64,000 bases of DNA from the NCBI RefSeq assembly GCF_019431045.1, contig NZ_JAHXPT010000014.1:39869-103868 (forward strand). The letters are read 5' to 3'. This document shows, in pieces, positions 11,263-19,902 of this stretch. Positions within the stretch are counted from its first letter, which is position 1, and each line of letters opens with the position of its first letter. The translations under genes and the position numbers were made by a program. The notes under the pieces were generated by a model that did no database searches, was not told the origin of the DNA, and worked only from the letters and a program-made list of their open reading frames with translations. The DNA is from Clostridium weizhouense. Its GTDB lineage: Bacteria; Bacillota; Clostridia; Clostridiales; Clostridiaceae.

Positions 11263-11289
11263 GATAAACTAATACTATTTTAGTTTATC
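11263..11289. other. 10-bp perfect inverted repeat between ftsX and ctpB
   Basis: GATAAACTAA and TTAGTTTATC are separated by 7 bases, about 90 bases after the ftsX stop. There is no clear T-run on the minus strand, so it may be a weak terminator, an mRNA-processing hairpin or an operator for ctpB. Only the pairing is seen. Confidence 0.4.
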
Positions 11290-11377
11290 CTAACTTACAC
11301 TCAAATACAAAATATATTAAGAACTTTTGGTCCATTATTTTATATATATAAATTAATTTTATTCTTATTAACAGAAA

Positions 11378-12268
11378 TTATACTACTAAGAATTTTCTTA
11401 ATGCAGATATACTAGCAATTCCCCCTACTAAAATTCCTCCTAATACAAACTCTAATAACATCGCTTTTAATATGTACGTTGGAGGTACAAGAGATACGAA
11501 CATTAACATTGAAGAAATCCAGCCAAATAATGCTTTGTATGCAAAAAATAATGTAACACATGCTAAAGATGAACCAAGTACTCCTATTACCATTCCTTCT
11601 ATAATAAATGGCCATCTTATAAACCAATCAGTAGCACCAACGAATTTCATTATACCTACTTCTCTTCTTCTTGAATAAACAGTTAATTTAGTTGTATTCA
11701 TTATTAAGAAAATTGAAACACCGACTAAAATTATAAATAACGCTCCACCAACGATATTTACACCCTTAACAAACTTTACAATTCCATTAACAACTTGTTG
11801 TTGGTCATCTATTTTTTCAACTCCTGTAAAACCATTTAAAGCTTCAGTTATGTTTTTTGCATATTCTGGACTTTCTAATTTAACAACAAAAGCTGCTGGG
11901 AATGGATTATGTTCTAATGAGTATCCCTTTAATAATCCTTCATTTTCATTTGTTGTTTGTTGTACAGTTTTATAAGCATCTTCTTTTGATTGATATGTTA
12001 CATCTTTAACGCCATCAACTTCTCTTAATTTTATTTCGATTTCTCTTTGATCAATAAGTTTTATATCATCTTGAAGAAAGACCTTAAGATCAACCTTATC
12101 TTCTACAGTGCTGATAGCTTGGTTAACATTATTTGCAAGTAATATAAATATTCCTAAAACGAAAAAAGTTATAAGTACTGTAAGTATTGAAGCAAAGCTA
12201 ATAGTCCTATTTCTTTTTAAACTTTTAAATGCATCTTTTATAAAATATGTAATTGTATTAATTTTCAT
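11378..12268 (-). CDS. ftsX: cell division protein FtsX
   Basis: Membrane partner of FtsE. The 296 residues show the usual plan: a first membrane segment (about 22-45), an extracellular domain (about 46-170), then three membrane segments toward the C-terminus. The FtsEX complex activates wall hydrolases (in B. subtilis, CwlO). The gene overlaps the end of ftsE by 11 bases, indicating translational coupling. Confidence 0.95.
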   Translation of the reverse strand: MKINTITYFIKDAFKSLKRNRTISFASILTVLITFFVLGIFILLANNVNQAISTVEDKVDLKVFLQDDIKLIDQREIEIKLREVDGVKDVTYQSKEDAYKTVQQTTNENEGLLKGYSLEHNPFPAAFVVKLESPEYAKNITEALNGFTGVEKIDDQQQVVNGIVKFVKGVNIVGGALFIILVGVSIFLIMNTTKLTVYSRRREVGIMKFVGATDWFIRWPFIIEGMVIGVLGSSLACVTLFFAYKALFGWISSMLMFVSLVPPTYILKAMLLEFVLGGILVGGIASISALRKFLVV

Positions 12269-12944
12269 CTTTATACTTACCTCTCTTTTCGTCTCTTACT
12301 ATTTCTCCTCTTTCTATAGCTATAACTCTCTTTTTCATGTAATCAACAATTTCTTTTGCGTGAGTAGCCATTAAAACAGTAGTTCCTGATTTATTTATGT
12401 CATCTAATAGTTCCATTATTTCTCTTGCTGTCTCTGGGTCTAAGTTACCAGTAGGTTCATCAGCAATTAATACTGAAGGATTATTTACTAATGCTCTAGC
12501 TAACGATACCCTTTGTTGTTCCCCTCCTGATAATTCATTAGGAAACATTTTATATTTATGAGATAAACCAACTAGTGAAAGTACCATTGGAACTCTTCTT
12601 CTTACCTCTCTTTGAGATGCTTCTACAACTCTCATAGCAAATGCAACATTTTCATAAACGTTTAAAGTTGGTATTAATCTAAAATCTTGGAATACCATTC
12701 CTATTTTTCTTCTATAATAAGGAGTTTGTTTTCTATTAATTGTAGATAAATCCTTTCCACCAACAATTATTTTGCCATTTGTAGGTTCAACCTCTTTTAA
12801 AAGCATTTTTATAAAAGTAGATTTACCTGAACCACTTGGTCCTACTAAGAATACAAACTCACCATTTTCTATTTCAACATTAATATCACTCAAGGCTTTT
12901 ACATTATTATCATAAATTTTCGATATATTTTTAAATTCAATCAT
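12258..12944 (-). CDS. ftsE: cell division ATP-binding protein FtsE
   Basis: ABC ATPase of the FtsEX complex. In 228 residues it has Walker A GPSGSGKST (about 36-44), signature LSGGEQQRVSLARAL (about 138-152), Walker B VLIADEPTGNLDP (about 158-170) and the switch His in MATHAKE. A Leu and Ile-rich start MIEFKNISKIY is typical of the family. It is the first gene of ftsEX and is preceded by a 117-bp gap that likely holds the promoter. Confidence 0.96.
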   Translation of the reverse strand: MIEFKNISKIYDNNVKALSDINVEIENGEFVFLVGPSGSGKSTFIKMLLKEVEPTNGKIIVGGKDLSTINRKQTPYYRRKIGMVFQDFRLIPTLNVYENVAFAMRVVEASQREVRRRVPMVLSLVGLSHKYKMFPNELSGGEQQRVSLARALVNNPSVLIADEPTGNLDPETAREIMELLDDINKSGTTVLMATHAKEIVDYMKKRVIAIERGEIVRDEKRGKYKDEN

Positions 12945-13061
12945 GTTAACTCTCCTTTTTAGGTAAAATTATACAATTCATCTGTAAAACTTACAAAATT
13001 ATTATATCATAGAAGAGTTTTGAATGTCATTTAAATTTCTTAATTGTAAGAAACTTATAAT

Positions 13062-13910
13062 TTATTCTTGTTGAATGTCTTTAAACCCTTCTCCTAAAAC
13101 TTCATGCACCTCTCCAACTGATATAAATGCCCTAGAATCTATAGATTTTATGAATTTTTTTAACTTTATAAATTGATTTCTACTTAAAACAGCATAAAGT
13201 ACAGTAGTATTATTTCCACTAAACCCACCAATTCCCTTTAAAAATGTACATCCTCTTTCTAAAACATCCATTATATATTTACTTATTTCTTCATTTTTTT
13301 CACTTATAATTACAACTTGCTTACAAATGTTAAATCCTTCTATAAATTTATCTATAACTGTTCCAAGAATTAAAACGCTTAACATAGAATAGAATCCTAT
13401 ATCTATAGTAAATACTAAAGCTGCTACAAAAGTAATTATAAAATCAACTATCAATAAAGATTTACCTATATCTATATGAAAAAACTTATTTAGTATTTTA
13501 GCTAATATATCTGTTCCACCAGTAGAAGAATTTTCATTAAAAACTAGAGCCATACCAAAAGCTGAAATTAAAGTTCCAAAAATAGTTGCTATTATTAAAT
13601 CAGTTGTTATTGCTAATGGATTAAAAAACTTTTCTATAAACCACATAATTATTGATAACCCCAAGCTAGCATAAATAGTTTTAAGTCCAAAATCTCCACT
13701 TATAAACATAAATGCTAAAACAAGCAGGATAGCATTTAATACAAAAGTCACTCCACCTACAGATAAATTAGGAAAGAATTCTTTTATAATAATTCCTACC
13801 CCTGTTATTCCTCCACCTGCAAGATTATTTGGTATAAAAAAATATTCTGTTGCTAATGCAACTAAGATAATACCTATTGTTATTATTCCATATTCCTTTA
13901 AATTTTTCAT
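13062..13910 (-). CDS. YitT family membrane protein
   Basis: 282 residues: five or so membrane segments in the first 200 (DUF161/YitT repeat with the motif PNNLAGGGITG and a second copy ENSSTGGTDILA), then a soluble DUF2179 domain (about 205-275). Function is unproven for the family. In B. subtilis a homologue (yvjA) sits in the same neighbourhood next to ftsEX, so this is conserved synteny. Confidence 0.88.
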   Translation of the reverse strand: MKNLKEYGIITIGIILVALATEYFFIPNNLAGGGITGVGIIIKEFFPNLSVGGVTFVLNAILLVLAFMFISGDFGLKTIYASLGLSIIMWFIEKFFNPLAITTDLIIATIFGTLISAFGMALVFNENSSTGGTDILAKILNKFFHIDIGKSLLIVDFIITFVAALVFTIDIGFYSMLSVLILGTVIDKFIEGFNICKQVVIISEKNEEISKYIMDVLERGCTFLKGIGGFSGNNTTVLYAVLSRNQFIKLKKFIKSIDSRAFISVGEVHEVLGEGFKDIQQE

Positions 13911-13945
13911 TTTAAAATATCCCCCTTTTCATTGATGATTAGGAC

Positions 13946-14097
13946 AAAGTAGCTACTCCACGTTCAATTGACAGTTGACAATGCACAATTTTGGTTGAAA
14001 GCCACAGGCTCTCTTTAATATATATTATTTAAAAATCACAGAGTGATTTTATCCTAAATTGTCAATTGTCCATGATCCATTGTCAATTCAAAAATAT
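13946..14097. repeat. family B structured repeat, copy 1
   Basis: About 152 bp, matching 51956-52115. Outer arms TTGACAATG and CATTGTCAA are complementary, as are ACAATT/AATTGT just inside. Two inner hairpins follow: GAAAGCC-ACA-GGCTCTC and AAAATCAC-AGA-GTGATTTT. The second hairpin shows a compensatory change against copy 2. It lies in the gap between the YitT gene and the transketolase terminator; 14098-14377 holds nothing else I recognise. Confidence 0.8.
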
Positions 14098-14377
14098 AAT
14101 CTGAGTTATTCACAAATTTAGCTACATTATAATTTCCTATATAATAAAAAATATACAAATACAATGTGGAATTAAGAATAAAATACATCTTTATATTTCC
14201 ACTTTTATTTATTATTATTCCTTATATTTAGTAGCCCTCTTATATTTTGCCATTATTTTCTTAAAAGTGTCAATGATTCACGATAGCAATTTATTATTTT
14301 TGATAAACCACTAAATTTTCTAAATAAAAGATGTATAAATTTATCTATTTACAATTTTATAGCTTTGACTTTTAGTC

Positions 14378-14412
14378 AAAAAAAGATAGCAGCATATACA
14401 TACTACTATCTT
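14378..14412 (-). terminator. terminator of the transketolase genes
   Basis: Read leftward, AAGATAGTAG pairs with CTGCTATCTT across a 10-base loop and is followed by a run of T. It starts 18 bases after the transketolase C-subunit stop. Confidence 0.85.
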
Positions 14413-14430
14413 ATAAGAAATATTGTTAAA

Positions 14431-15375
14431 CTATTTTTTTAATTCTAAAGCCTTCTTTGCTTTTTCTACTATATGTTTAGTTGTTAATCCATATGCTTCT
14501 AATAATTGATTTGGTTTACCACTTTCTCCAAATGTATCATTAATACCAACTTTTAATACTGGTACTGGAAGTTCTTCTGTTATTACTTCTGAAACTGCTG
14601 ATCCTAATCCGCCAATAACATTATGTTCTTCTGCTGTAACTATTGCTCCAGTTTCTTTAGCTGCTTTAACTATTAATTCTCTATCAATAGGCTTAATTGT
14701 ATGAATGTTTATTATTCTAGCATTAATTCCTTCTTTAGCTAATTCTTCTTTAGCTTCTAATGCTAATTCAACCATCATTCCTGTAGCTATTATAGTAACA
14801 TCATTACCTTCAGATAATGTAATACCTTTACCAATTTCAAATTTATAATCCTTATTATCATTTATAACATTTACGCCTAATCTTCCTAATCTTACATAAC
14901 AAGGACCATTGTATTCAGCAACTGCTAAAATTGCTGCTTCTGTTTCAACAGCATCTGATGGATTTATAACTGTCATCTTAGGAATACTTCTCATTAATGA
15001 TATATCTTCAACAGATTGATGAGATGCTCCATCTTCTCCTACAGTTAATCCAGCATGAGTTGCACATACTTTAACATTTAAATATGGATAGCAAATTGAA
15101 TTTCTTATTTGTTCAAAAGCTCTACCTGCTGCAAACATTGCAAATGTACTAACAAAAGGAATTTTTCCACAAGTTGAAAGTCCTGCTGCAACTCCCATCA
15201 TGTTTGATTCTGCTATTCCCATATTGATAAATCTTTCTGGTGCAACAGCTTTGAAATCTGCTGTTTTAGTTGATTTTGATAAATCTGCATCTAGTACTAC
15301 AACATTCTTATTTATGTTTGAAAGTTTTACTAATGCCTTACCATAAGCTTCTCTAGTTGCTATTTTATTACCCAT
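14431..15375 (-). CDS. transketolase, C-terminal subunit
   Basis: 314 residues covering the pyrimidine-binding and C-terminal domains of a split transketolase (VVLDADLSKST, MGIAESNMMGVAAGLS, THAGLTVGEDGASHQ). With the adjacent N-subunit it forms a thiamine-diphosphate enzyme that transfers two-carbon units between pentose- and other sugar phosphates. Its ATG overlaps the stop of the N-subunit gene (TAATG), a coupling that favours equal synthesis. The split form is common in Clostridia. Specificity (true transketolase or a related two-carbon transferase) cannot be fixed by eye. Confidence 0.92.
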   Translation of the reverse strand: MGNKIATREAYGKALVKLSNINKNVVVLDADLSKSTKTADFKAVAPERFINMGIAESNMMGVAAGLSTCGKIPFVSTFAMFAAGRAFEQIRNSICYPYLNVKVCATHAGLTVGEDGASHQSVEDISLMRSIPKMTVINPSDAVETEAAILAVAEYNGPCYVRLGRLGVNVINDNKDYKFEIGKGITLSEGNDVTIIATGMMVELALEAKEELAKEGINARIINIHTIKPIDRELIVKAAKETGAIVTAEEHNVIGGLGSAVSEVITEELPVPVLKVGINDTFGESGKPNQLLEAYGLTTKHIVEKAKKALELKK

Positions 15376-16199
15376 TAGTTTTCCCCTCCAATTTCTTTTA
15401 ATGCTTGATCACGTTGTTCTATGCTAGGAGCAGTTCCATGCCATCCTGCTTGATTTTCCATGAATGAAACGCCTTTTCCTTTTACTGTATTACATACAAT
15501 AACAGTTGGCTTTCCTTTTGTATTCTTAGCTTTTTCAATTGCATCTAAAATTTCGTCATAATTATGTCCATCTATAATTAATGTATTCCATCCAAAAGCT
15601 TCAAACTTTTTATCAATTGGTGATGGATTCATAACATCTGTTATATTTCCATCTATTTGTAAACCATTATAATCTACAAAAGCTGTTAAATTATCTAATT
15701 TATAATGTGCAGCTGACATTGATGCTTCCCAAACTTGGCCCTCTTCAAGTTCTCCATCACCTAATACTGTATACACTCTATATTCTTTATTATCTAGTTT
15801 TCCTGCTAATGCCATTCCTACTGCTGCAGAAATTCCTTGTCCTAATGACCCTGTTGACATATCAATTCCTGGTAAATCATTCATATTTGGATGCCCTTGT
15901 AATCTTGAACCAATCTTTCTTAATGTGTTTAGTTCTTCTACATCAAAATATCCTCTTCTTGCTAAAGCGCTGTATAATGCTGGTGCTGCATGCCCCTTTG
16001 ATAATACAAATCTATCTCTGTTAGAATCCTTTGGATTCTTAGGATCTATATTCATTTCATTAAAAAATAATGTTGTCATTATATCTGTTACTGATAACGA
16101 ACCACCCGGATGACCTGATGCTGATTCAGTAAGCATACATACTATATCTTTTCTTATAAGCTTTGATATTTCTTGAAGCTTTTCTTTATTATTATTCAT
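15375..16199 (-). CDS. transketolase, N-terminal subunit
   Basis: 274 residues forming the thiamine-diphosphate domain: SGHPGGSLS near the start, the cofactor motif GDGELEEGQVWEA (about 147-159) with NGLQIDG downstream, and RDRFVLSKGHAAPALY. Ribosome site AGGAGG precedes the ATG at 16199. It forms an operon with the C-subunit. An array of 22-bp-spaced TATAC motifs lies about 110-180 bases upstream. The mannose-family PTS operon is read toward it from 626 bp away, suggesting but not proving a shared pathway. Confidence 0.92.
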   Translation of the reverse strand: MNNNKEKLQEISKLIRKDIVCMLTESASGHPGGSLSVTDIMTTLFFNEMNIDPKNPKDSNRDRFVLSKGHAAPALYSALARRGYFDVEELNTLRKIGSRLQGHPNMNDLPGIDMSTGSLGQGISAAVGMALAGKLDNKEYRVYTVLGDGELEEGQVWEASMSAAHYKLDNLTAFVDYNGLQIDGNITDVMNPSPIDKKFEAFGWNTLIIDGHNYDEILDAIEKAKNTKGKPTVIVCNTVKGKGVSFMENQAGWHGTAPSIEQRDQALKEIGGEN

Positions 16200-16309
16200 A
16201 ATACAATCCTCCTATGATTAAATTACTTACCTAGAACATATTTTTTCCTTTTTCAACAATATTTATTCTATCACGATTTTTTATGTTTGTATATACCAAT
16301 AATTATATT

Positions 16310-16381
16310 GTATACTTCATTTATTTATACTGTATACGTTTTTTGCTTTTATTGTATACATTATTTATTTATATGATATAC
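16310..16381. promoter_or_regulatory. phased TATAC array upstream of transketolase genes
   Basis: TATAC occurs at 16311, 16333, 16355 and 16377, exactly 22 bp apart (two helical turns); the first three are the palindrome GTATAC. The intervening DNA is T-rich. Just downstream (minus strand) a possible promoter reads TATACA, 17 bases, then TAGAAT. The layout looks like a multi-site operator for a DNA-binding regulator; which one is unknown. Confidence 0.55.
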
Positions 16382-16413
16382 TTTTTATTTTAAAAATTAT
16401 AGAAATAATTAAT

Positions 16414-16444
16414 ATATGCCATGAATAAATGGTTCATGGCATAT
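16414..16444 (-). terminator. hairpin between PTS operon and transketolase genes
   Basis: ATATGCCATGAA pairs perfectly with TTCATGGCATAT over a 7-base loop. The sequence after it on the minus strand is AT-rich but lacks a pure T-run, so it is a weak or possible terminator for transcripts leaving the PTS operon. Confidence 0.4.
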
Positions 16445-16676
16445 ACAGCTTAGAAACTGTCTTAAAAATATATTTTACATTTAAGAATTTTCTATTCATT
16501 AAGTTTTAAATAAATATTGATATTATGCACATGAAAATAAACTCCTCTATCCATATAGTTTATATTACACTATCAAGATTATTTTAAATTATAGTTTATG
16601 TATCGTTGACAGTCTCTTTATTATATAGATTAATAGTTATTTATTTAAATAGGATTTAACATTAAGGGTTTATTAA

Positions 16677-16822
16677 GGCACATTCAAAAAATAATAGATC
16701 AATAAGCTCGTCTATTTTGCATCAGCAAATTTAGTTAATAGCTCACTATTATCTGAATTTATTTCCTTGTCTGACACAGAATATACAATTCCTCTTTGGT
16801 TTATTATTTTATTTCATGTGTC
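16677..16822. repeat. family A long element, copy 2
   Basis: About 146 bp, beginning AGGCACATTCAAAAAATAAT and ending in TTTATTTCATGTGTCT, 3 bases from the stop of the PTS IID gene. The inner arms (GTCTATTTTG... and ...GACACAGAATATAC) are degraded. The remaining 16445-16676 shows a spaced pair AGAAACTGTC / GACAGTCTCT but nothing I can name. Confidence 0.75.
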
Positions 16823-16825
16823 TCA

Positions 16826-17683
16826 TTAGAATATACCTAAGGCTCCTAAAATTGCTCCAGCAGCTATAAGTATACCCATTATTTTAATTGGAGAAACCCC
16901 TTTTTTAACCATTTGTAATACAATTACCGTTAAAACAAAAGGAATTAATCCTGGCATTAATTTATCTAAAAGGTCTGTTTGCAAACTAAAATCAACTTCT
17001 CCCATTTTAAAGCTTATATTAGTTTGTAAATTAACAAATCTACCAACAAGACCACCCATTACAAGAGTACCAAGTACAGATGCAGTTTCAATTACTTTAT
17101 TTATTTTTCCACCTTGTAATATTTGTTCTACAGCTTTTTTACCAAGGTTATAACCACTCATCCATAGAGTAAATGACATACCACCCATTATAGCCAATTG
17201 TGATATTAAAAATATTATCGGTCCAGCAATATTTTTTGTATTAGTAATACCTATACATATTGCAAGTAAAATAGGTGTAATAATCCCTTGCGTTAATGTA
17301 TCTCCAACACCTGCTAAAGGTCCCATTAATCCTGTTTTTATCGCGTTAAATCCTTCATCACTTATTGGCTTACCATTAGCTTTTTCCTCTTCCATAGCTA
17401 TAGTTATACCATGAATTACAGATCCACAAATAGGTTCAGTATTAAAGAATGCTAAATGTCTTTGTACTGCTGATTTTCTATCCTCTTTATCTTTATATAA
17501 CTTCTTTACTATTGGTAACATTGAATGTGCAAAAGCAGTAGCTTGCATTCTTTCATAATTATAATTTGATTGTGCAAACATAAACCATCTAATCCAAGAT
17601 TTTATTACATCTTTTTTACTTAAAGATTTAACCTCATTATCTTCAACTGGCTTATTTGTAGGCATAACATTTAATTCTGACAT
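16826..17683 (-). CDS. PTS mannose/fructose/sorbose family IID component
   Basis: 285 residues; membrane subunit that together with IIC forms the sugar channel. A cytoplasmic N-terminal domain has the family sequences WFMFAQSNYNYERMQA and GLMGPLAGVGDTLTQG, followed by membrane segments to the C-terminus. It is the last gene of the IIA-IIB-IIC-IID set, 25 bases after IIC. The substrate cannot be read from the sequence. Confidence 0.93.
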   Translation of the reverse strand: MSELNVMPTNKPVEDNEVKSLSKKDVIKSWIRWFMFAQSNYNYERMQATAFAHSMLPIVKKLYKDKEDRKSAVQRHLAFFNTEPICGSVIHGITIAMEEEKANGKPISDEGFNAIKTGLMGPLAGVGDTLTQGIITPILLAICIGITNTKNIAGPIIFLISQLAIMGGMSFTLWMSGYNLGKKAVEQILQGGKINKVIETASVLGTLVMGGLVGRFVNLQTNISFKMGEVDFSLQTDLLDKLMPGLIPFVLTVIVLQMVKKGVSPIKIMGILIAAGAILGALGIF

Positions 17684-17708
17684 ATATACTTCCTCCTCTC
17701 AAACCCCT

Positions 17709-18467
17709 TTATGTATTAGAAGTAGAATTACTATTTTTTATAGAAGTTACAGTTAACGCGATTACCATTCCTACTATAGATATAATAACTATATCTAGTT
17801 TAAAGCAAACTGACATTATAATTCCTAATACAAAGAATGGCATTGTAAATGAGTTCCCTATTAATTTTAAGTTCATTGCAATACCTAATGCTGGTAACAT
17901 TGCACCTATTACATTAAATACATGTAATACATTAGGACTTAAAACTTCTAACATTCCTGATACAGCATTTGGCCCATAGTATACAACTAACGCTGCTGGA
18001 ATGAAACTTAGTAAGAAAAGTGCTATTTGCGGTGGTATTACATTTATAAATCCAACAGCATCAATATTTCCTTTTTCAACTTCTCTATCTGCCCAGTGAA
18101 CAAAGAATGAATTAATTGTCATCTTTCCTATCCATAGAATTGTTGCAATAGTACCAAGTGGAACTGCTATTGCCATTGCAGTTTCAATATCTAAATTTGA
18201 AATTAATGCAAGTGCGGTACCAACATATCCTGCAAAAGCAGGATCACCCATTTGAGCACCACCTGCTGATATAAATCCTAAATAAATAACATTTATACCT
18301 GCTCCTATTAGTGCACCTTCCAGAGGTTGTCCTAATATTATCCCTGTTATAAATCCAGCTACTAAAGGCCTATTAAATGTGAAAAATCCTGCATAAGTAA
18401 ACCATGGACTCCATGAAATATAATAGAAAAATCCTATTAATACAGCTTGTAAAATTGTAACATTCAT
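17709..18467 (-). CDS. PTS mannose/fructose/sorbose family IIC component
   Basis: 252 residues, hydrophobic throughout, with the typical GQPLEGALIGAGINVIYLG and GGAQMGDPAFAGYVG stretches. It is the sugar-translocating partner of IID. A 105-bp spacer separates it from IIB and contains an 8-bp inverted repeat (AGATTGAA/TTCAATCT) that could mark an mRNA-processing point. Confidence 0.93.
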   Translation of the reverse strand: MNVTILQAVLIGFFYYISWSPWFTYAGFFTFNRPLVAGFITGIILGQPLEGALIGAGINVIYLGFISAGGAQMGDPAFAGYVGTALALISNLDIETAMAIAVPLGTIATILWIGKMTINSFFVHWADREVEKGNIDAVGFINVIPPQIALFLLSFIPAALVVYYGPNAVSGMLEVLSPNVLHVFNVIGAMLPALGIAMNLKLIGNSFTMPFFVLGIIMSVCFKLDIVIISIVGMVIALTVTSIKNSNSTSNT

Positions 18468-18572
18468 ATCTTTTCCTCCTATTTATAGTTAAGATTTATT
18501 ATTAATACGTTTACATAAGATTGAAATTATTTAACTATCTAATCTAGGATAAATTCAATCTAAGTATTTGTA

Positions 18573-19043
18573 TTATAGTTTATCTAGTGAAATTTGCTTT
18601 GCATCAGGGACAATTTGTACATAAACATTTACACCAAGTTCCATAAGTTCTTTAAATGCACATTTTTCTTCTTCTGAAACTGAAATATTTTTATAGAATT
18701 GTTTTCTTCCTTGTTTTGCGCCCATTCCTCCAAGATTTAATTTTTTTATTCCTACTCCAGCTTTTACAAGACTAAGAATAGGCATTGGAGTCTTAACTAA
18801 GACTATTATTCTTTCTCCATCATCATCTTTATTTAAAGCATTAATAGCATCATTTACTCCATATATTTCAACTTTAATTGAAGATGGAGCTGCTGATTTT
18901 AAAACCATTTCCATAAATGGATCTTTTGCTACTGCATCATCTATCACTATTATTTTAGTTGCCTTTGTTATTTTAGACCAAGCTGTTGCTACTTGACCAT
19001 GTATTAATCTATCATCTATTCTTGTTAAAACTATATTTAACAT
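18573..19043 (-). CDS. PTS mannose/fructose/sorbose family IIB component
   Basis: 156 residues. Cytoplasmic phosphocarrier with the IIB phosphorylation motif RIDDRLIHGQV near the N-terminus (His15) that receives phosphate from IIA and passes it to the incoming sugar. It starts 16 bases after IIA and is separately encoded, unlike fused ManX-type IIAB. Confidence 0.94.
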   Translation of the reverse strand: MLNIVLTRIDDRLIHGQVATAWSKITKATKIIVIDDAVAKDPFMEMVLKSAAPSSIKVEIYGVNDAINALNKDDDGERIIVLVKTPMPILSLVKAGVGIKKLNLGGMGAKQGRKQFYKNISVSEEEKCAFKELMELGVNVYVQIVPDAKQISLDKL

Positions 19044-19059
19044 ATTTACCCACTCCTTT

Positions 19060-19485
19060 TTACCTACTTGATTGTTGTAATAATTTCATTTCCTTAAATA
19101 ATTCTTTAATCCCTGTTAATCCAGTTTCAATACAATGATTAGCTAAATCATCTAATTCATAAATTTCTCTCATTGTAATTGCTTCAAGTAACATTGGTAA
19201 ATTAATACCTGTTATACATCTAAATTTAATATCTAGTAGCTTACCTGAATTTAGAGCAACTACATTATACGGACTTCCTCCCATTAGATCTACTAATACT
19301 AAAACTCCATCGCCATCTTCTAAAGTTTCAATAGATTCCTTAACCTTATAACCTAACATTTCAACACTATCTCCATGTTGAAGTCCTAAAGTTAAAATTT
19401 TCTCTTGTTTTCCTACAATAAGTTCTGCACTCTTTAATATTTCTTCCGAAAATTTTCCATGAGTCACCAATAAAATCCCTACCAT
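19060..19485 (-). CDS. PTS mannose-family IIA component
   Basis: 141 residues. Cytoplasmic phosphocarrier with the active histidine in LLVTHGKFSEE (His9) and the mannose-family stretch VLVDLMGGSPYN. It is the first gene of the PTS operon; ATG at 19485 with an AAGGAGG ribosome site. A sigma-54 promoter lies about 43-58 bases upstream, so expression should need the LevR-like activator encoded at 19903-22575. Confidence 0.93.
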   Translation of the reverse strand: MVGILLVTHGKFSEEILKSAELIVGKQEKILTLGLQHGDSVEMLGYKVKESIETLEDGDGVLVLVDLMGGSPYNVVALNSGKLLDIKFRCITGINLPMLLEAITMREIYELDDLANHCIETGLTGIKELFKEMKLLQQSSR

Positions 19486-19527
19486 TATGCCTTCACCTCC
19501 TTGGCCTTTCTTATACTTATTTTATTA

Positions 19528-19543
19528 AGCAAGTTCCTTGCCA
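19528..19543 (-). promoter_or_regulatory. sigma-54 (-24/-12) promoter of the PTS operon
   Basis: On the minus strand TGGCAAG-GAAC-TTGCT matches the consensus TGGCACG-N4-TTGCW, with the invariant GG and GC at correct spacing. It sits just upstream of the IIA gene, next to an activator gene with a GAFTGA motif. Confidence 0.9.
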
Positions 19544-19712
19544 AATAATTAATATAATGTGTCTCATAAAAGATATTTTATAATAAATATATACCTAAAC
19601 CCAATATTTTCAATACGCTCCAAGGAAAACATAAATTGATTTATAAATAAAAAAGTTTTTAAATATTAAAATATAATTAATTATATATATTTTTTTATTT
19701 ATAAATATAATA

Positions 19713-19745
19713 TGTGTATTAAATGTGTATTTAACGTGTATTAAA
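19713..19745. promoter_or_regulatory. three tandem 11-bp repeats, possible LevR binding sites
   Basis: TGTGTATTAAA, TGTGTATTTAA and CGTGTATTAAA stand head to tail with an 11-bp period, about 170 bp upstream of the -24 element. Enhancer-like activator sites at such a distance are normal for sigma-54 promoters. Assignment to LevR is inference. Confidence 0.45.
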
Positions 19746-19776
19746 AAAACTAAATGCAAATACACATTTAGTTTTT
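19743..19776 (-). terminator. terminator of the levR-like gene
   Basis: AAAAACTAAATG pairs with CATTTAGTTTTT around an 8-base loop. Read leftward the hairpin runs into a T-tract. It lies about 125 bases after the activator stop and can work in both directions. Confidence 0.75.
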
Positions 19777-19902
19777 ATCCATCTAAAGTATTCAATTGTT
19801 ATAATACAACTTAAGCAATTATTAATATTAAAATGTCATTGTAATTTGTTCTATATACTACAATAACTAATTTTACTTTAAAATATAAAATTAATATAAT
19901 AC

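Noticed and set aside
15707..16024. Leu-rich plus-strand frame of 105 codons
   Set aside because: Antisense of the transketolase N-subunit; hydrophobic appearance is a by-product of complementing its codons.
16449..16618. Possible second mobile element bounded by AGAAACTGTC / GACAGTCTCT
   Set aside because: Only one copy is visible and the inverted match is short and imperfect, so chance is likely.
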